Counted from the stretch's first letter, positions 16,645-26,017 are shown. The stretch: DNA of 64,000 nucleotides from Photobacterium profundum (GCF_003026285.1 NZ_PYOD01000002.1:372001-436000), one strand, 5' to 3'. Notes: generated by a model from the sequence alone, not told the origin. Program-made: numbers and translations.

Positions 16645-16784
16645 ATATTGCCTCTTTCACCATATGTCGTAAACTTACAAAAGTATGGTACAGAAAGAAG
16701 CAATATCAAGTTATGGTTGTGATAAATATCAACTTATGGTGGTAAATATCACTTTATGGTTGTTTCAACAAAAAGAGGCAATAT
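16645..16784. repeat. Three 19-bp direct repeats inside 13-bp inverted repeats
   Basis: A perfect 13-bp inverted repeat, ATATTGCCTCTTT at 16645-16657 and AAAGAGGCAATAT at 16772-16784, brackets a 114-bp interval. Inside are three direct repeats of the form AATATCAnnTTATGGTnGT at 16702-16720, 16725-16743 and 16745-16763. The right arm ends 6 bp before the guaC stop codon, so on the minus strand the element is the guaC 3' untranslated region. It could be a non-coding mobile remnant, a protein-binding array or an RNA structure. I know no named family for it. Confidence 0.6.
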
Positions 16785-16789
16785 CGAGT

Positions 16790-17833
16790 TTATTCTTTAC
16801 CGTATACGTTGTTTTCTTGCTCTTGTACGCGGATGAATGTAGTGCGCTTTGTTAGTTGCTTAAGCTGCGAAGCACCAACGTACGTGCAGGTAGAGCGGAT
16901 GCCACCCATGATATCTTGGATAGTATTTTCAACAGGGCCACGGAAAGGCAATAGTACAGTTTTACCTTCAGCTGCACGGTACTTAGCCACACCACCTGAA
17001 TGTTTAGCCATCGCTGACTCAGAAGACATTCCGTAGAATTTCATGAACATTTCGCCATCTTTCTCAATAACTTCGCCGTTGCTTTCTTCATGACCGGCAA
17101 GCATACCGCCAAGCATTACGAAATCAGCACCGCCGCCGAATGCTTTAGATACGTCACCCGCACAAGAACAACCGCCATCACCAATGATACGACCGCCTAG
17201 ACCGTGAGCAGCATCAGCACACTCGATGATTGCAGAAAGCTGAGGGTAACCAACACCTGTTTTAACTCGTGTAGTACAAACAGAGCCTGGGCCAATACCT
17301 ACTTTAACAATGTCTGCGCCAGCAAGGATGAGTTCTTCAACCATATCGCCAGTTACAACATTACCTGCACTAATTACTTTAGTTGGGAATTCAGCACGTA
17401 CTTTTTGTACATACTCAACTAGGTGTTCTGAGTAACCGTTAGCAATATCAACACAGATAAAGATTAGATCATCAGTTAACGCCATGATGTCTTTCGTTTT
17501 TTGAAAGTCGGCTTCAGAAGTACCGGTTGAAACCATTGCGTTATTAAGAACGGAAGCATCGTTACTTTTAACGAAGCCAGCCCAATCTTCTACCGTGTAG
17601 TGTTTGTGGATTGCAGTCATCACATTATGCTTAGAAAGTGATGCTGCCATTTCAAAACTACCCACTGAATCCATATTAGCAGCAATGATTGGTACACCAG
17701 ACCATTGACGACCACTATGTTTGAATGTAAAATCGCGGGTTAATTCAACTTGAGAACGGCTTTTTAACGTTGAACGTTTTGGACGAAACAGTACATCTTT
17801 AAAACCTAACTTCAAGTCTTGTTCGATACGCAT
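16790..17833 (-). CDS. guaC: GMP reductase
   Basis: A 347-residue enzyme of the IMPDH/GMPR barrel family that reductively deaminates GMP to IMP with NADPH in purine salvage. The sequence [11 protein letters not shown] near residue 55 and the catalytic loop [20 protein letters not shown] near 180-200, with the nucleophilic Cys, are intact. The phosphate-binding stretch [20 protein letters not shown] follows. CBS domains are absent, as expected for GMPR rather than IMPDH. A good AAGGAA site precedes ATG 17833. Its promoter and an unusual hairpin right at the predicted transcript start lie 80-150 bp upstream. Confidence 0.95.
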   Translation of the reverse strand: MRIEQDLKLGFKDVLFRPKRSTLKSRSQVELTRDFTFKHSGRQWSGVPIIAANMDSVGSFEMAASLSKHNVMTAIHKHYTVEDWAGFVKSNDASVLNNAMVSTGTSEADFQKTKDIMALTDDLIFICVDIANGYSEHLVEYVQKVRAEFPTKVISAGNVVTGDMVEELILAGADIVKVGIGPGSVCTTRVKTGVGYPQLSAIIECADAAHGLGGRIIGDGGCSCAGDVSKAFGGGADFVMLGGMLAGHEESNGEVIEKDGEMFMKFYGMSSESAMAKHSGGVAKYRAAEGKTVLLPFRGPVENTIQDIMGGIRSTCTYVGASQLKQLTKRTTFIRVQEQENNVYGKE

Positions 17834-17912
17834 GGTAATTCCTTAATCTTATCGGATATTGCTCAGCGAAGCGTTTACTGGCAGGTAATCGTTTTCGTCT
17901 TATGAGCAGGCA

Positions 17913-17947
17913 CAAAAAAACCGGAGCGTTGGCAGACGCTCCGGTTT
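17913..17947 (-). terminator. Terminator-like hairpin in the guaC leader
   Basis: On the minus strand ACCGGAGCGT pairs perfectly with ACGCTCCGGT around a 6-nt loop and is followed by seven T residues, a textbook intrinsic terminator. It lies inside the guaC leader, about 80 nt before the start codon, and begins within a few nucleotides of the predicted transcription start. It may attenuate guaC or act as a 5' stabiliser. On the plus strand the same stem has only four T residues. Confidence 0.75.
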
Positions 17948-17952
17948 TCAGT

Positions 17953-17980
17953 ATTATAGAGCCAGAAACTTTTTTAACAA
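17953..17980 (-). promoter_or_regulatory. Sigma-70 promoter for guaC
   Basis: On the minus strand TTGTTA (17980-17975) and TATAAT (17958-17953) are separated by 16 bp. The -10 box is perfect. The predicted start at about 17946-17949 places the terminator-like hairpin at the very 5' end of the RNA. Confidence 0.7.
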
Positions 17981-18182
17981 GTCTAATAATACGATTTTTT
18001 TTATGATATCATCCGTTAGATTATATCTACAGAAAATGCGATTTCCCTCCTATTTTTATCTGAGTTTTCTTATTTTTTAATCAATCTCTTTCATTTTTCT
18101 CAAATCCTTGCATAATTCTTAATTCCTTCGTTTTTTCCGTCTATATTTCATACAGAAAGACGTTGGTTGTAAGCATTGCACA

Positions 18183-18530
18183 ATGGATAGGTTAGTTGTT
18201 TTGAACAAAAGAAAAATAAAAAAAATATTCCCACTTGATTTTTTTGGGGAAGATGGCAGTTGGCGTTTTATTGTACGGGCAGAAAGCCCTGATGAAATTA
18301 TTGATGCTATGTATTGGCGTGCATATATTTCGTGTCATCGTAAAGATTTTGATTTACTGCATTTAGCAACAGATAAGTTTAATTATAAGTACCATTACTC
18401 ATCATCTGATTCTTCAGAGCTGCATTATGGTTTAGGTGGTGAACCAATGCGGGTGAATATGATGGGCCCTATAGTCCCAATTTCTGTGATTATTAAGAAA
18501 TGGGGCAATGCTGTAAGTGTTGTTGCTTAA
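18183..18530 (+). CDS. Hypothetical protein, 115 aa
   Basis: I do not recognise this protein. It is 115 residues with no signal peptide or membrane helix. It has a basic N-terminus (LNKRKIKKIF) and a central segment DEIIDAMYWRAYISCHRKDFDLLHLA that looks helical. It ends in hydrophobic beta-like strands (VPISVIIKKWGNAVSVV). It is divergent from guaC and followed by a good bidirectional terminator, so it forms a single-gene unit. Codon use is like its neighbours. An unannotated conserved gammaproteobacterial family is likely. Confidence 0.6.
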   Translation: MDRLVVLNKRKIKKIFPLDFFGEDGSWRFIVRAESPDEIIDAMYWRAYISCHRKDFDLLHLATDKFNYKYHYSSSDSSELHYGLGGEPMRVNMMGPIVPISVIIKKWGNAVSVVA

Positions 18531-18568
18531 TTTATTAATCTGATTAATCACCTCTACCGAGTATTAAC

Positions 18569-18597
18569 AAAAAAGGCCTCTTTCAGTGGCCTTTTTT
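18569..18597. terminator. Bidirectional intrinsic terminator
   Basis: AAAAAAGGCC pairs with GGCCTTTTTT around a 9-nt loop. It lies between the converging 115-aa gene (+) and the DcuC-type gene (-) and has U-runs in both directions. Confidence 0.85.
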
Positions 18598-18659
18598 GTA
18601 TCTAAAAATTAGCGTTGTACTTACCTACTATAAAATCATCTACTTGTGATTCGAAGGTA

Positions 18660-20048
18660 TTAAAAGCTGGTTATGCTCACGAACACCGAAATCAAAATAC
18701 CACCAAGCATAGGAACAGTTGTCCGTTTCGCCAATTCAAACGGTGACACATCTGCCACCCCTGCAATCGCCACCATGTTAGGGGCAATCGGTGAAATATT
18801 ACGACTCATACCAGCAACAAACTGCATAGGTAGTAACATCATTACAGGGGCTATACCCATTTTACCTGCAATCTCTGGCACTAAATTGGCAAACGAGAAA
18901 AATGCAGCGTTACCCGACCCCATTAAAATTGCAGATACCATGATGATTGCCACCATCACGATAGTCATCAGTATCGGACCAAAACCTGCTGATTCAGCCG
19001 CATTCACGATCACATCAATCGCACCGATGGTTTTCAAACCTTGTGCAAAGGTTTGACCTGCGACGATAAATGTCACGACATTAGCAAACTGACGTCCCAT
19101 ACCATCAAAGAAGATTTGGATGGAATCGACAACCGCTTTAGCATTATCACGACGAACAAACTCAAAACCAAGTGTCAGTACAATCGATACCAGCATTGCT
19201 GTGGTCACGTCCATTTTAATGCTACTGATCATCAACTTGCTGAACGTAAAAATTAATACCAAAGGTATAACGGGTAAAATGGCATAAATCGTTGGTGCTG
19301 GTGCATTTCCCTCATATTGCTTCTCGTGCGTTTCTAATTTCTCATTCAAGTGACGATGCTCGCTGGCAATATGGCCACTTTGTACATCGAAATACTTCTG
19401 CACCACAATATGCAGCACAGCAATCACAAGTAACGCCGCAGTCGCTACCACCATTTGGTATTGCACGACGTAATCAACAACATCGATGCCAATAATTTCA
19501 GCAGCAAAATTTACATTACCTTGCCCAGGGCCCATTTCTACCGCCACTGCCGTTGCAATCGGCGCACATGCCGATAAACGACTTAAACCCACGCTACGCA
19601 TTAACGGGTATAACGTCACCATTAGCAGCACACCCAAACCGGAAGCACTGGTAATAAAAATCGACAAAAATTCACCAATCACGAAACACATGGCCATGAA
19701 TAAATACGGCATGTGTTTGATACGTGCCAACGGGCGGGTTAACACGCGAACCAATGCTTCTGATGCCCCGATTTCATGCATATAGAATGCGAAACCAGCG
19801 ATAGCCATAATCTTTAAACCTAAGCCTGCACTTTGGCTCGAAAAGGTATTTTTAATAAACTGGAAAACATCAAGCCATTGCGATCCTGTCGAAGCACTTT
19901 CAGGCAAAGGTAAGTCCTGCCCTATCAACATGGCTGCGACCATTAACACAATACCACCAGCCATCAAAATGGCTTGAGCTTTATACCCTTTTAAAACAAA
20001 TGTCGCGACAAAAGCCGTCACGATCAACGCTATAATAATAGATAACAT
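18660..20048 (-). CDS. C4-dicarboxylate carrier, DcuC family
   Basis: A 462-residue membrane protein with about 12 helices that matches the DcuC/YfcC-type anaerobic dicarboxylate transporters. Conserved stretches include GFAFYMHEIGASEALVRVL, EFLSIFITSASGLGVLL and the C-terminal MSRNISPIAPNMVAIAG. It would exchange or export succinate, fumarate or a related acid. ATG 20048 is preferred because AAGGGA lies 6 nt upstream and known DcuC proteins begin with a similar first helix. The extension to 20087 has no good ribosome site. The gene stands alone. A palindrome AGTGTGATTACACT lies 183 bp upstream. Confidence 0.85.
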   Translation of the reverse strand: MLSIIIALIVTAFVATFVLKGYKAQAILMAGGIVLMVAAMLIGQDLPLPESASTGSQWLDVFQFIKNTFSSQSAGLGLKIMAIAGFAFYMHEIGASEALVRVLTRPLARIKHMPYLFMAMCFVIGEFLSIFITSASGLGVLLMVTLYPLMRSVGLSRLSACAPIATAVAVEMGPGQGNVNFAAEIIGIDVVDYVVQYQMVVATAALLVIAVLHIVVQKYFDVQSGHIASEHRHLNEKLETHEKQYEGNAPAPTIYAILPVIPLVLIFTFSKLMISSIKMDVTTAMLVSIVLTLGFEFVRRDNAKAVVDSIQIFFDGMGRQFANVVTFIVAGQTFAQGLKTIGAIDVIVNAAESAGFGPILMTIVMVAIIMVSAILMGSGNAAFFSFANLVPEIAGKMGIAPVMMLLPMQFVAGMSRNISPIAPNMVAIAGVADVSPFELAKRTTVPMLGGILISVFVSITSF

Positions 20049-20518
20049 ACAATCCCTTAAGTACAGTCCTGCGAAGAATTCCGCCATAAATAAACCCGAA
20101 TAAAATGAATAGCGCTCAGGGTTTTAACGATAAAGAACTTACCAACAAGCACCGTCATTTAGGATTATTCATGGAGAGGAAAATCAATCAATTTAATACG
20201 GGCGTAGTCTACAGCGGGAATTAAATAAATAGTGTGATTACACTAACGAACGCAAGGTAGAATAAACACACATGAAAAATGAAATAAAACACATAAGCCA
20301 TTGAAAAACAATGGATACCCAAAAGGTAGCGTGCAACTCAATTTCTCAATATAATATTGACGATTTAACACTCGCATTTAATTTTAAAATAAAACTGCAT
20401 CTATTGAAAATTTAACCTTCCGCATTGCCATCTTTTATTTAACAATCATATAACTATATTCTCATTAATTCAGGTAATCATAGAACTACAGAAAAAATAC
20501 TATTACAGAGATCATTGA
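20049..20518. other. Intergenic region with a possible operator
   Basis: About 470 AT-rich bases without a credible gene. The only distinct signal is the dyad AGTGT-GATT-ACACT at 20231-20244. It is a candidate operator for the DcuC-type gene but does not fit the usual CRP or FNR consensus. Confidence 0.35.
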
Positions 20519-20662
20519 TTACATACTGTTATCATTATTAGTACTTTTATTCCAAGAATCAGACTTAGCAATTATCTGATTAATGATTACCGCTAACTCT
20601 TTTCCTTTCGAGGTTAAACTATAATTAACCGTTACTGGAATCGTTTCTTGCTGCTCTCTGTA
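20519..20662 (-). pseudogene. HxlR-family regulator, C-terminal remnant
   Basis: The minus strand encodes YREQQETIPVTVNYSLTSKG followed by KELAVIINQIIAKSDSWNKS and a stop. The pattern of a Pro-containing strand, YSLT, G and a final Trp is the C-terminal wing and last helix of HxlR-type winged-helix regulators. The DNA-binding helix-turn-helix that should precede it is missing, and the upstream sequence is a hairpin and non-coding DNA. It is a decayed fragment. Confidence 0.6.
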
Positions 20663-20676
20663 AAGACAATACAGAT

Positions 20677-20707
20677 AAAAGCTGTTGGATGAATACCACA
20701 ACAGCTT
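20677..20707 (-). terminator. Probable terminator of the acyltransferase gene
   Basis: On the minus strand AAGCTGTTG pairs with CAACAGCTT around an 11-13 nt loop, followed by TTATC. It lies about 80 bp beyond the acyltransferase stop. The U-run is short. Confidence 0.5.
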
Positions 20708-20784
20708 ATTTATACATAAAAATGGTTCCCCATTAAGTACAACGCCATGCTATTTGTAAAAATAGTCTTTGGGGTACAGTTTTA

Positions 20785-22563
20785 TCAGCTTCGCATCAAA
20801 TCTGCCATTTCAAGCAGCGATTGCTCAATATAAACTCGCATCAAATCGAGTTTGTCCTGCATATCGGTTCGACTTGTTATATTGAAGCAGATGGAATCAT
20901 TTCGCTTAAAGTATCTAATTCCGAAACCATCATCGACAAGCGGACCGTAACCAGCTAATTCGACACCATATTCTGAGGTGGTACTAGTACAAACCACACT
21001 GTGAGTCAGGGCCTGATATCCTTCGTTGGTAAAGATTTCTGGAAGCGTATCAATTCCGATGTCATGGCCAGCAACTTTATAGCGGTATTTAAGCGCGAGT
21101 AAATGGGTATAAATCCCATGGCCAAACCGACACTCATTTGCCCTTTCAACGTGCACTCGCGTCGCTTGAATCAGTGAATCAATCTTAGCCTGAATGCTAC
21201 AATCGGGGGTGCGTATATTGTGAATAAACGCCATCGACTCGGGCGTAACGGTATATAGAACATCAAGACGCCCATCAAGAAAAGTTCTGGTCATTACAGC
21301 TTCATAAGCGCTGTAGCACTTTCCATAAAGCTTATGTTCCGCTAATTGTAACGCCAACTGAACGAATGCATCAGGACTCACACCAAATTGCTTGATCTGA
21401 TTTTTGCCAAACGGCTTGAAATTCAACACCCTAATTTGGTTATTGGCCGAGTGCTGGACAAACAAATCAACGGCTGCACGAGTCGTCTGTGTTAGTACAC
21501 TACCTAAATCAAACTCAACTTCTTTAACTCTTTGAGCCAAAGAGCCCTCGGTATCAGTAAAGGCATCCTTTTCATCAACAGAAACCTTATCAATCGTGTC
21601 ATAGATATGTGCAACCAAACGAAGCATAACGGAACCATCCACCCCTGTATGCTCGAAATTGATCCCTGTTTTACCATTTTTAAAAACGATAAATTGCAGT
21701 GATTTATCGAAAAAACGATCGCTTCCATCTCCATGCAATAGCTGCTTTGATACTTCATTTATTTCATCTGGGGTATTTTCATCCAGACACAAGACAAAAG
21801 CAGCGTCTTCAATAACTGTCATCGATTCTCTGTTATTAATCGATATCTGAAGCAAATTTGCCCTGCTTTTTGCCCAAGTATCTCGCGGCATTGTTGTTAG
21901 CACGCCTACGTTTTGCCCTTCTCCTGAAATAGAAATAATGCAATCAAGATCGGATTCAATCGATGATGGCGATCTGACATTTCCTTTTTCATCAAGAATA
22001 TCAACCTGAAATATACGCTGATTATGCATGGCAACAATGTGCTTTCTAGACGATGAGACTTTAAACTTATCCATCCCTTGTTGCGCTATTCTTATTGAGG
22101 AAAAAAGGTTTTTGTACTGGTTCATACAAAGCGGCATATCTTTTTGCATGTCAACCGTGAGCTCTTTTTTATCAATCAAAGAGATAAAATTATAAATGCT
22201 GACAATAAGCGCGGCGGCAATGTTAGCTTGTGAGCAGGTCTTTACATCAAGCTTACTTTTCAGGTAATAAAAAACATTACTGTTAATCGCCAAGGGACCA
22301 CGTGATTCCAAATAAATATCTTGCCAAGCAGCAGCTGACCAGTTTGAAGGTGCATGTTTACTCCCCCATTTAATCAACTCATTTTGTAGTTTTTCGCCTT
22401 CTCCACCGGGTTGAAGAAATTGATCGATCACTTTTTTGGTTCTGGTTTGCTCTTTTTGTGTTAATAACGGCTCAGCCCACTCAATAAGCTTATGACAAGT
22501 TTTATTTAAGCTTGGCACTGGCATTATCGGCAACTCTTTTTGACAACTAAATGTATTTCCCAT
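20785..22563 (-). CDS. Choline/carnitine O-acyltransferase family enzyme, predicted non-carnitine specificity
   Basis: A full-length, 592-residue member of the carnitine/choline acyltransferase family, which moves acyl groups between CoA and a quaternary amino alcohol. The N-terminus has MPVPSLNKT, NWSAAAW and SRGPLAINSN. The catalytic His is H305 in NFEHTGVDG. The C-terminal core has STTS (527-530) and GYGPLVDDGFGIRY. In carnitine enzymes an Arg in DRHLL binds the carnitine carboxylate; choline acetyltransferase has Asn there. Here the segment is YTHLL, with Thr486. The Thr-x-Thr of carnitine enzymes after the GR pair is Leu433-Asp-Val435. So carnitine is an unlikely substrate and choline or a similar alcohol is plausible, fitting its place 174 bp after the choline transporter genes. 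No signal peptide is present. The family is mainly eukaryotic. Confidence 0.88.
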   Translation of the reverse strand: MGNTFSCQKELPIMPVPSLNKTCHKLIEWAEPLLTQKEQTRTKKVIDQFLQPGGEGEKLQNELIKWGSKHAPSNWSAAAWQDIYLESRGPLAINSNVFYYLKSKLDVKTCSQANIAAALIVSIYNFISLIDKKELTVDMQKDMPLCMNQYKNLFSSIRIAQQGMDKFKVSSSRKHIVAMHNQRIFQVDILDEKGNVRSPSSIESDLDCIISISGEGQNVGVLTTMPRDTWAKSRANLLQISINNRESMTVIEDAAFVLCLDENTPDEINEVSKQLLHGDGSDRFFDKSLQFIVFKNGKTGINFEHTGVDGSVMLRLVAHIYDTIDKVSVDEKDAFTDTEGSLAQRVKEVEFDLGSVLTQTTRAAVDLFVQHSANNQIRVLNFKPFGKNQIKQFGVSPDAFVQLALQLAEHKLYGKCYSAYEAVMTRTFLDGRLDVLYTVTPESMAFIHNIRTPDCSIQAKIDSLIQATRVHVERANECRFGHGIYTHLLALKYRYKVAGHDIGIDTLPEIFTNEGYQALTHSVVCTSTTSEYGVELAGYGPLVDDGFGIRYFKRNDSICFNITSRTDMQDKLDLMRVYIEQSLLEMADLMRS

Positions 22564-22737
22564 TAATTTTTAACTCCTTAGGGGTTTGTCTATTTTTAAA
22601 ATGGGTTTTGTTGAGCGCGATTATTTCCACCGCTAAGCGGTAAATACAAAGTAACGCGCAGATTAAGCCTAAGCTCTAATAATGGCTTTTAAGGCATAAT
22701 CCACGCTATGTAATATTGAAGGCTGGTATTGGTATAT

Positions 22738-23940
22738 TTATGTGCAGGGTTCAGTTTCTAGGGAAATATGTTTGCCTAACAAAGCGTGATAGAAATTATT
22801 ATCTTCCAATATGCCAATCAACGGACCATCCTCGGCCAACAAAACAGGTTGCCCCGTTCGATAACGGATTTCCAAACCTTCTCGCATGGATATATCCGGA
22901 TTGGTTATCACTAGGCTATCTTGTTTCAACCCCTCAAAGCAGTCTCCCGCTTGCCATACATGCAATGGTAATGCCTTACCTTGACGGGTCACTGAAGTAA
23001 CGTGCCCTTGAGGATCAGTACCGATGTAAGTTTCATCATGCTGGCTTAATACCAGTTGACTATTCTGCGATTCCAGTGCGGTTACCTCTGTCATCAAAGA
23101 ACGACCACATAACACATTCAATGGATTCGTGTGAGCCACAAACTCCGCAACGTATTCTGAATTAGGGTTAAGAACGATCTCTTCCGGTTTACCGTGCTGG
23201 ATCAAACGTCCCGACTCCATAATGGCAATTTTATTACCCAGTTTCAGTGCCTCATCCAAATCATGGCTGACGAATACAATCGTTTTATTCAGCGTACGCT
23301 GCAGTTCGATCAGTTCATCCTGAAGCTGACTTCTAATCAGAGGATCAAGCGCAGAAAATGGTTCATCCATAAGCAAGATATCGCTATCCATAGTAAAGGC
23401 TCTCGCTAAGCCTACTCGTTGCTGCATACCGCCTGATAGCTCGTGAGGATAATTATCTTTCCATTCAGCCAAGCCTACCATCTCCAACATTTCTTCCGCG
23501 CGGCGGCGACGCTCTGCTTTACTTATACCCTGCATCTCAAGACCAAAAGCAGCGTTGTCTAGCACTGACAACCAAGGCATTAAGGCAAATTTCTGAAAAA
23601 CCATCGAAATACGATTTGTACGCAAGTGGCGTAGCGCTGCTTTATCGCAATTAGCAAGGTTAATTGGCTGGTCGCCATCCTGAATATTAAGAGAGCCGCG
23701 ACTAACAATATTCAACCCATTAATTGCACGCAGTAAGCTCGACTTTCCTGAGCCAGATAAGCCCATCAATACACAGATTTCCCCCTTTTCTATATCAAGG
23801 CTAACATCATGCACGCCCACTACATCGCCGGTAGCATCAATGATTTCCTGACGGCTTTTGCCATCATCTAACATGGCTAATGATTTGGCTGTTTGCTTAC
23901 CAAAGATGACATCCAGATTTTTAATACTAATAGCACTCAT
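22738..23940 (-). CDS. choV: Choline ABC transporter, ATP-binding subunit
   Basis: A 400-residue ATPase of the ProV/OpuA class. Walker A is GLSGSGKSS near residue 59, the signature is LSGGMQQRVGLARA, and Walker B is ILLMDEPFSALDP. The C-terminal 120 residues form a degenerate CBS-like module, as in quaternary-amine importers. It is the last gene of choXWV, 2 bp after the permease gene, and energises choline uptake for betaine synthesis. The ProV-like alternative, import of betaine or proline, is less likely given the betIBA genes upstream. Confidence 0.92.
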   Translation of the reverse strand: MSAISIKNLDVIFGKQTAKSLAMLDDGKSRQEIIDATGDVVGVHDVSLDIEKGEICVLMGLSGSGKSSLLRAINGLNIVSRGSLNIQDGDQPINLANCDKAALRHLRTNRISMVFQKFALMPWLSVLDNAAFGLEMQGISKAERRRRAEEMLEMVGLAEWKDNYPHELSGGMQQRVGLARAFTMDSDILLMDEPFSALDPLIRSQLQDELIELQRTLNKTIVFVSHDLDEALKLGNKIAIMESGRLIQHGKPEEIVLNPNSEYVAEFVAHTNPLNVLCGRSLMTEVTALESQNSQLVLSQHDETYIGTDPQGHVTSVTRQGKALPLHVWQAGDCFEGLKQDSLVITNPDISMREGLEIRYRTGQPVLLAEDGPLIGILEDNNFYHALLGKHISLETEPCT

Positions 23941-23942
23941 GG

Positions 23943-24791
23943 TTATCCCTCTCTACTCTGACTTGCTGGCGTTTTACACAAGCGATCCAAAATAATTGCA
24001 ACCAACACGATAGCGAGTCCCGCTTCAAATCCCTGAGAAATATTCACAGTATTTAGAGCGCGGACAACTGGTTTTCCTAAACCATCAGCACCGACTAATG
24101 CAGAGATCACCACCATAGACAGCGACAACATAATACACTGCGTTATCCCTGCCATAATGTTTGGCATTGCCGCCGGAAGCTCAACTTTGAACAACAACTT
24201 CATTCGGCTGGCACCGAATGCTCTACCTGCCTCGACCAGTTCTTCTGGTACTCGGCTAATGCCTAAATAGGTCAGGCGAATTGGGGCGGCAATGGCAAAA
24301 ATAATGGTAGAGATAAGGCCTGGCACAACGCCTAAACCAAATAACACCAAGGTTGGAATAAGGTAGACAAATGTCGGTATTGTCTGCATTAGATCAAGTA
24401 TTGGTCGCATGATGGTGTACAGCCAGGGCTTATGTGCCGCGGCAATCCCTATAGGAACACCCACGATTACCGAAAACATTGTTGCACTTAATACCAGCAC
24501 AAAAGTCTCTATCATCTCTTCCCAGTAACCAAGGTTCATGATCAGCAGCAGTGCTGCAACAACAAAGATAACTAATGAGAGGCTTCGGTGAAGGAACCAT
24601 GCCAAAAGAGCAGTCATAACAATGGGAACTGCAGGCGGAAACCATTTAAATAAGTCGACCAATAGCATAATCATTGATTCGAGGGTGTATGAAAGCGAGT
24701 CAAAAAATCCTGAGGCATTATAGGTAAGCCAATCGACGAAAGTTGCCATCCACTCACCAAGCGGGATCTTATGCTCTGTAATAAAGTCCAC
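23943..24791 (-). CDS. choW: Choline ABC transporter, permease subunit
   Basis: A 282-residue inner-membrane permease with about six helices. The EAA-type loop reads EELVEAGRAFGASRMKLLFKVELPAAMPNIMAGI. It starts at GTG 24791 with an ideal AAGGAG site 6 nt upstream. It lies between the binding-protein gene and the ATPase gene and completes a three-component choline importer. Confidence 0.92.
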   Translation of the reverse strand: MDFITEHKIPLGEWMATFVDWLTYNASGFFDSLSYTLESMIMLLVDLFKWFPPAVPIVMTALLAWFLHRSLSLVIFVVAALLLIMNLGYWEEMIETFVLVLSATMFSVIVGVPIGIAAAHKPWLYTIMRPILDLMQTIPTFVYLIPTLVLFGLGVVPGLISTIIFAIAAPIRLTYLGISRVPEELVEAGRAFGASRMKLLFKVELPAAMPNIMAGITQCIMLSLSMVVISALVGADGLGKPVVRALNTVNISQGFEAGLAIVLVAIILDRLCKTPASQSREG

Positions 24792-24911
24792 TGTTACTCC
24801 TTAATGGTCTTAATTGTATTTGTATTTTTAAGTCGTTCTGTATGTAACGATAGCGCCGACTCACTGCCACGAATTACGGTGGCAGTAGAATCAGTCAATA
24901 TTGGATTTATA

Positions 24912-25862
24912 TTAGATATTCAGATAAGTCTTCACAGCTTCATCAGCATTGCTGCCATCACGTGCCGTTACTTTATCGAGCCATTGTTCTAATATTTGCG
25001 GGTTGGCTTTTAACCACGCTTTTGCTGCAGCATCTGGCTTGGCCTTGTCGTCTAAAATGTTCCCCATCAATTGGCTTTCCATTTCTAGGCTAAAGCTCAG
25101 ATTTTGCAATAACTGACCAACATTCGAACACGTTTTCAGATAGCCTTGGCGAACATTAGTGTGAACACTTGCCCCACCATAGTTAGGTCCAAAAAAGTCA
25201 TCACCACCATCTAGGTAAACCATGTCAAAGTTACTGTTCATTGGATGAGGTGCCCAGCCTAGAAAGGCGATCCACTGTTCGCGGTCAACCGCTCGTTTTA
25301 CTTGCGACATCATGCCAGCTTCACTTGATTCAACTAAACGGAAGCTTTTCAGATCAAATGCATTCTGATCGAGCATGTCTTGAATCAGGCGATTACCATC
25401 GTTACCCGGTTCAATACCATAAATGCGACCACGGAATTCATCTTTGTGTTTTGCCAGATCGGCAAAGCTACGTACACCAGCATCGTAAACATATTTGGGT
25501 ACAGCAAGGGTATACTTTGCCCCTTCTAAGTTAGCGCGAACAGTTTCAACTGAACCATCTTGGTGATATTTGGCAATATCTGCTTCCATGGTCGGCATCC
25601 AGTTACCTAAAAAAACATCGATATCTTTATTTGCCATGGCAGAATAAGTGACAGGTACAGACAACAGCTGCGTTGATGTTTCGTAACCAAGCCCTTTAAG
25701 TACTTCGCTAGTAACCGCAGTTGTTGCAGTAATATCTGTCCAGCCCACGTCAGAGAAACGTACCGTATCGCATTGAGCGGCAAAAGCTGTTGATGCAGAG
25801 AAACTTAATAATAAAGCGGTACTACTTATAATAGTGCGCTTAATGGCTGTATTCGTCTTCAT
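24912..25862 (-). CDS. choX: Choline-binding periplasmic protein
   Basis: A 316-residue periplasmic binding protein with a signal peptide cleaved after TAFA near residue 28. The mature protein begins QCDTVRFSDVGWTDITAT. Trp and Tyr residues at positions typical of the aromatic cage for trimethylammonium are present (VGWTD, LGNWMPTM, FLGWAPHPMN). A Cys near the mature N-terminus and one in KTCSNVG may form the disulfide seen in ChoX. It is the first gene of the transporter part of the operon, 155 bp after betA. Confidence 0.92.
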   Translation of the reverse strand: MKTNTAIKRTIISSTALLLSFSASTAFAAQCDTVRFSDVGWTDITATTAVTSEVLKGLGYETSTQLLSVPVTYSAMANKDIDVFLGNWMPTMEADIAKYHQDGSVETVRANLEGAKYTLAVPKYVYDAGVRSFADLAKHKDEFRGRIYGIEPGNDGNRLIQDMLDQNAFDLKSFRLVESSEAGMMSQVKRAVDREQWIAFLGWAPHPMNSNFDMVYLDGGDDFFGPNYGGASVHTNVRQGYLKTCSNVGQLLQNLSFSLEMESQLMGNILDDKAKPDAAAKAWLKANPQILEQWLDKVTARDGSNADEAVKTYLNI

Positions 25863-26017
25863 GACTTTTCCTTTTATCCATATTTTTATGTTAAGGCTGC
25901 TTTATGCAACTATTAGTTTTTTTGATGTAACTATCAGTTTTTAGGTTGTAATAACCCATAGGAAACGTAAAACGTCCTCCTAGGGTTTTGTCGCTAGCTA
26001 GTTAATTATTGTCTTTG

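Noticed and set aside
16702-16763. CRISPR array
   Set aside because: Three repeats of 19 bp with gaps of only 1-4 bp leave no room for spacers, and no cas gene is in the window.
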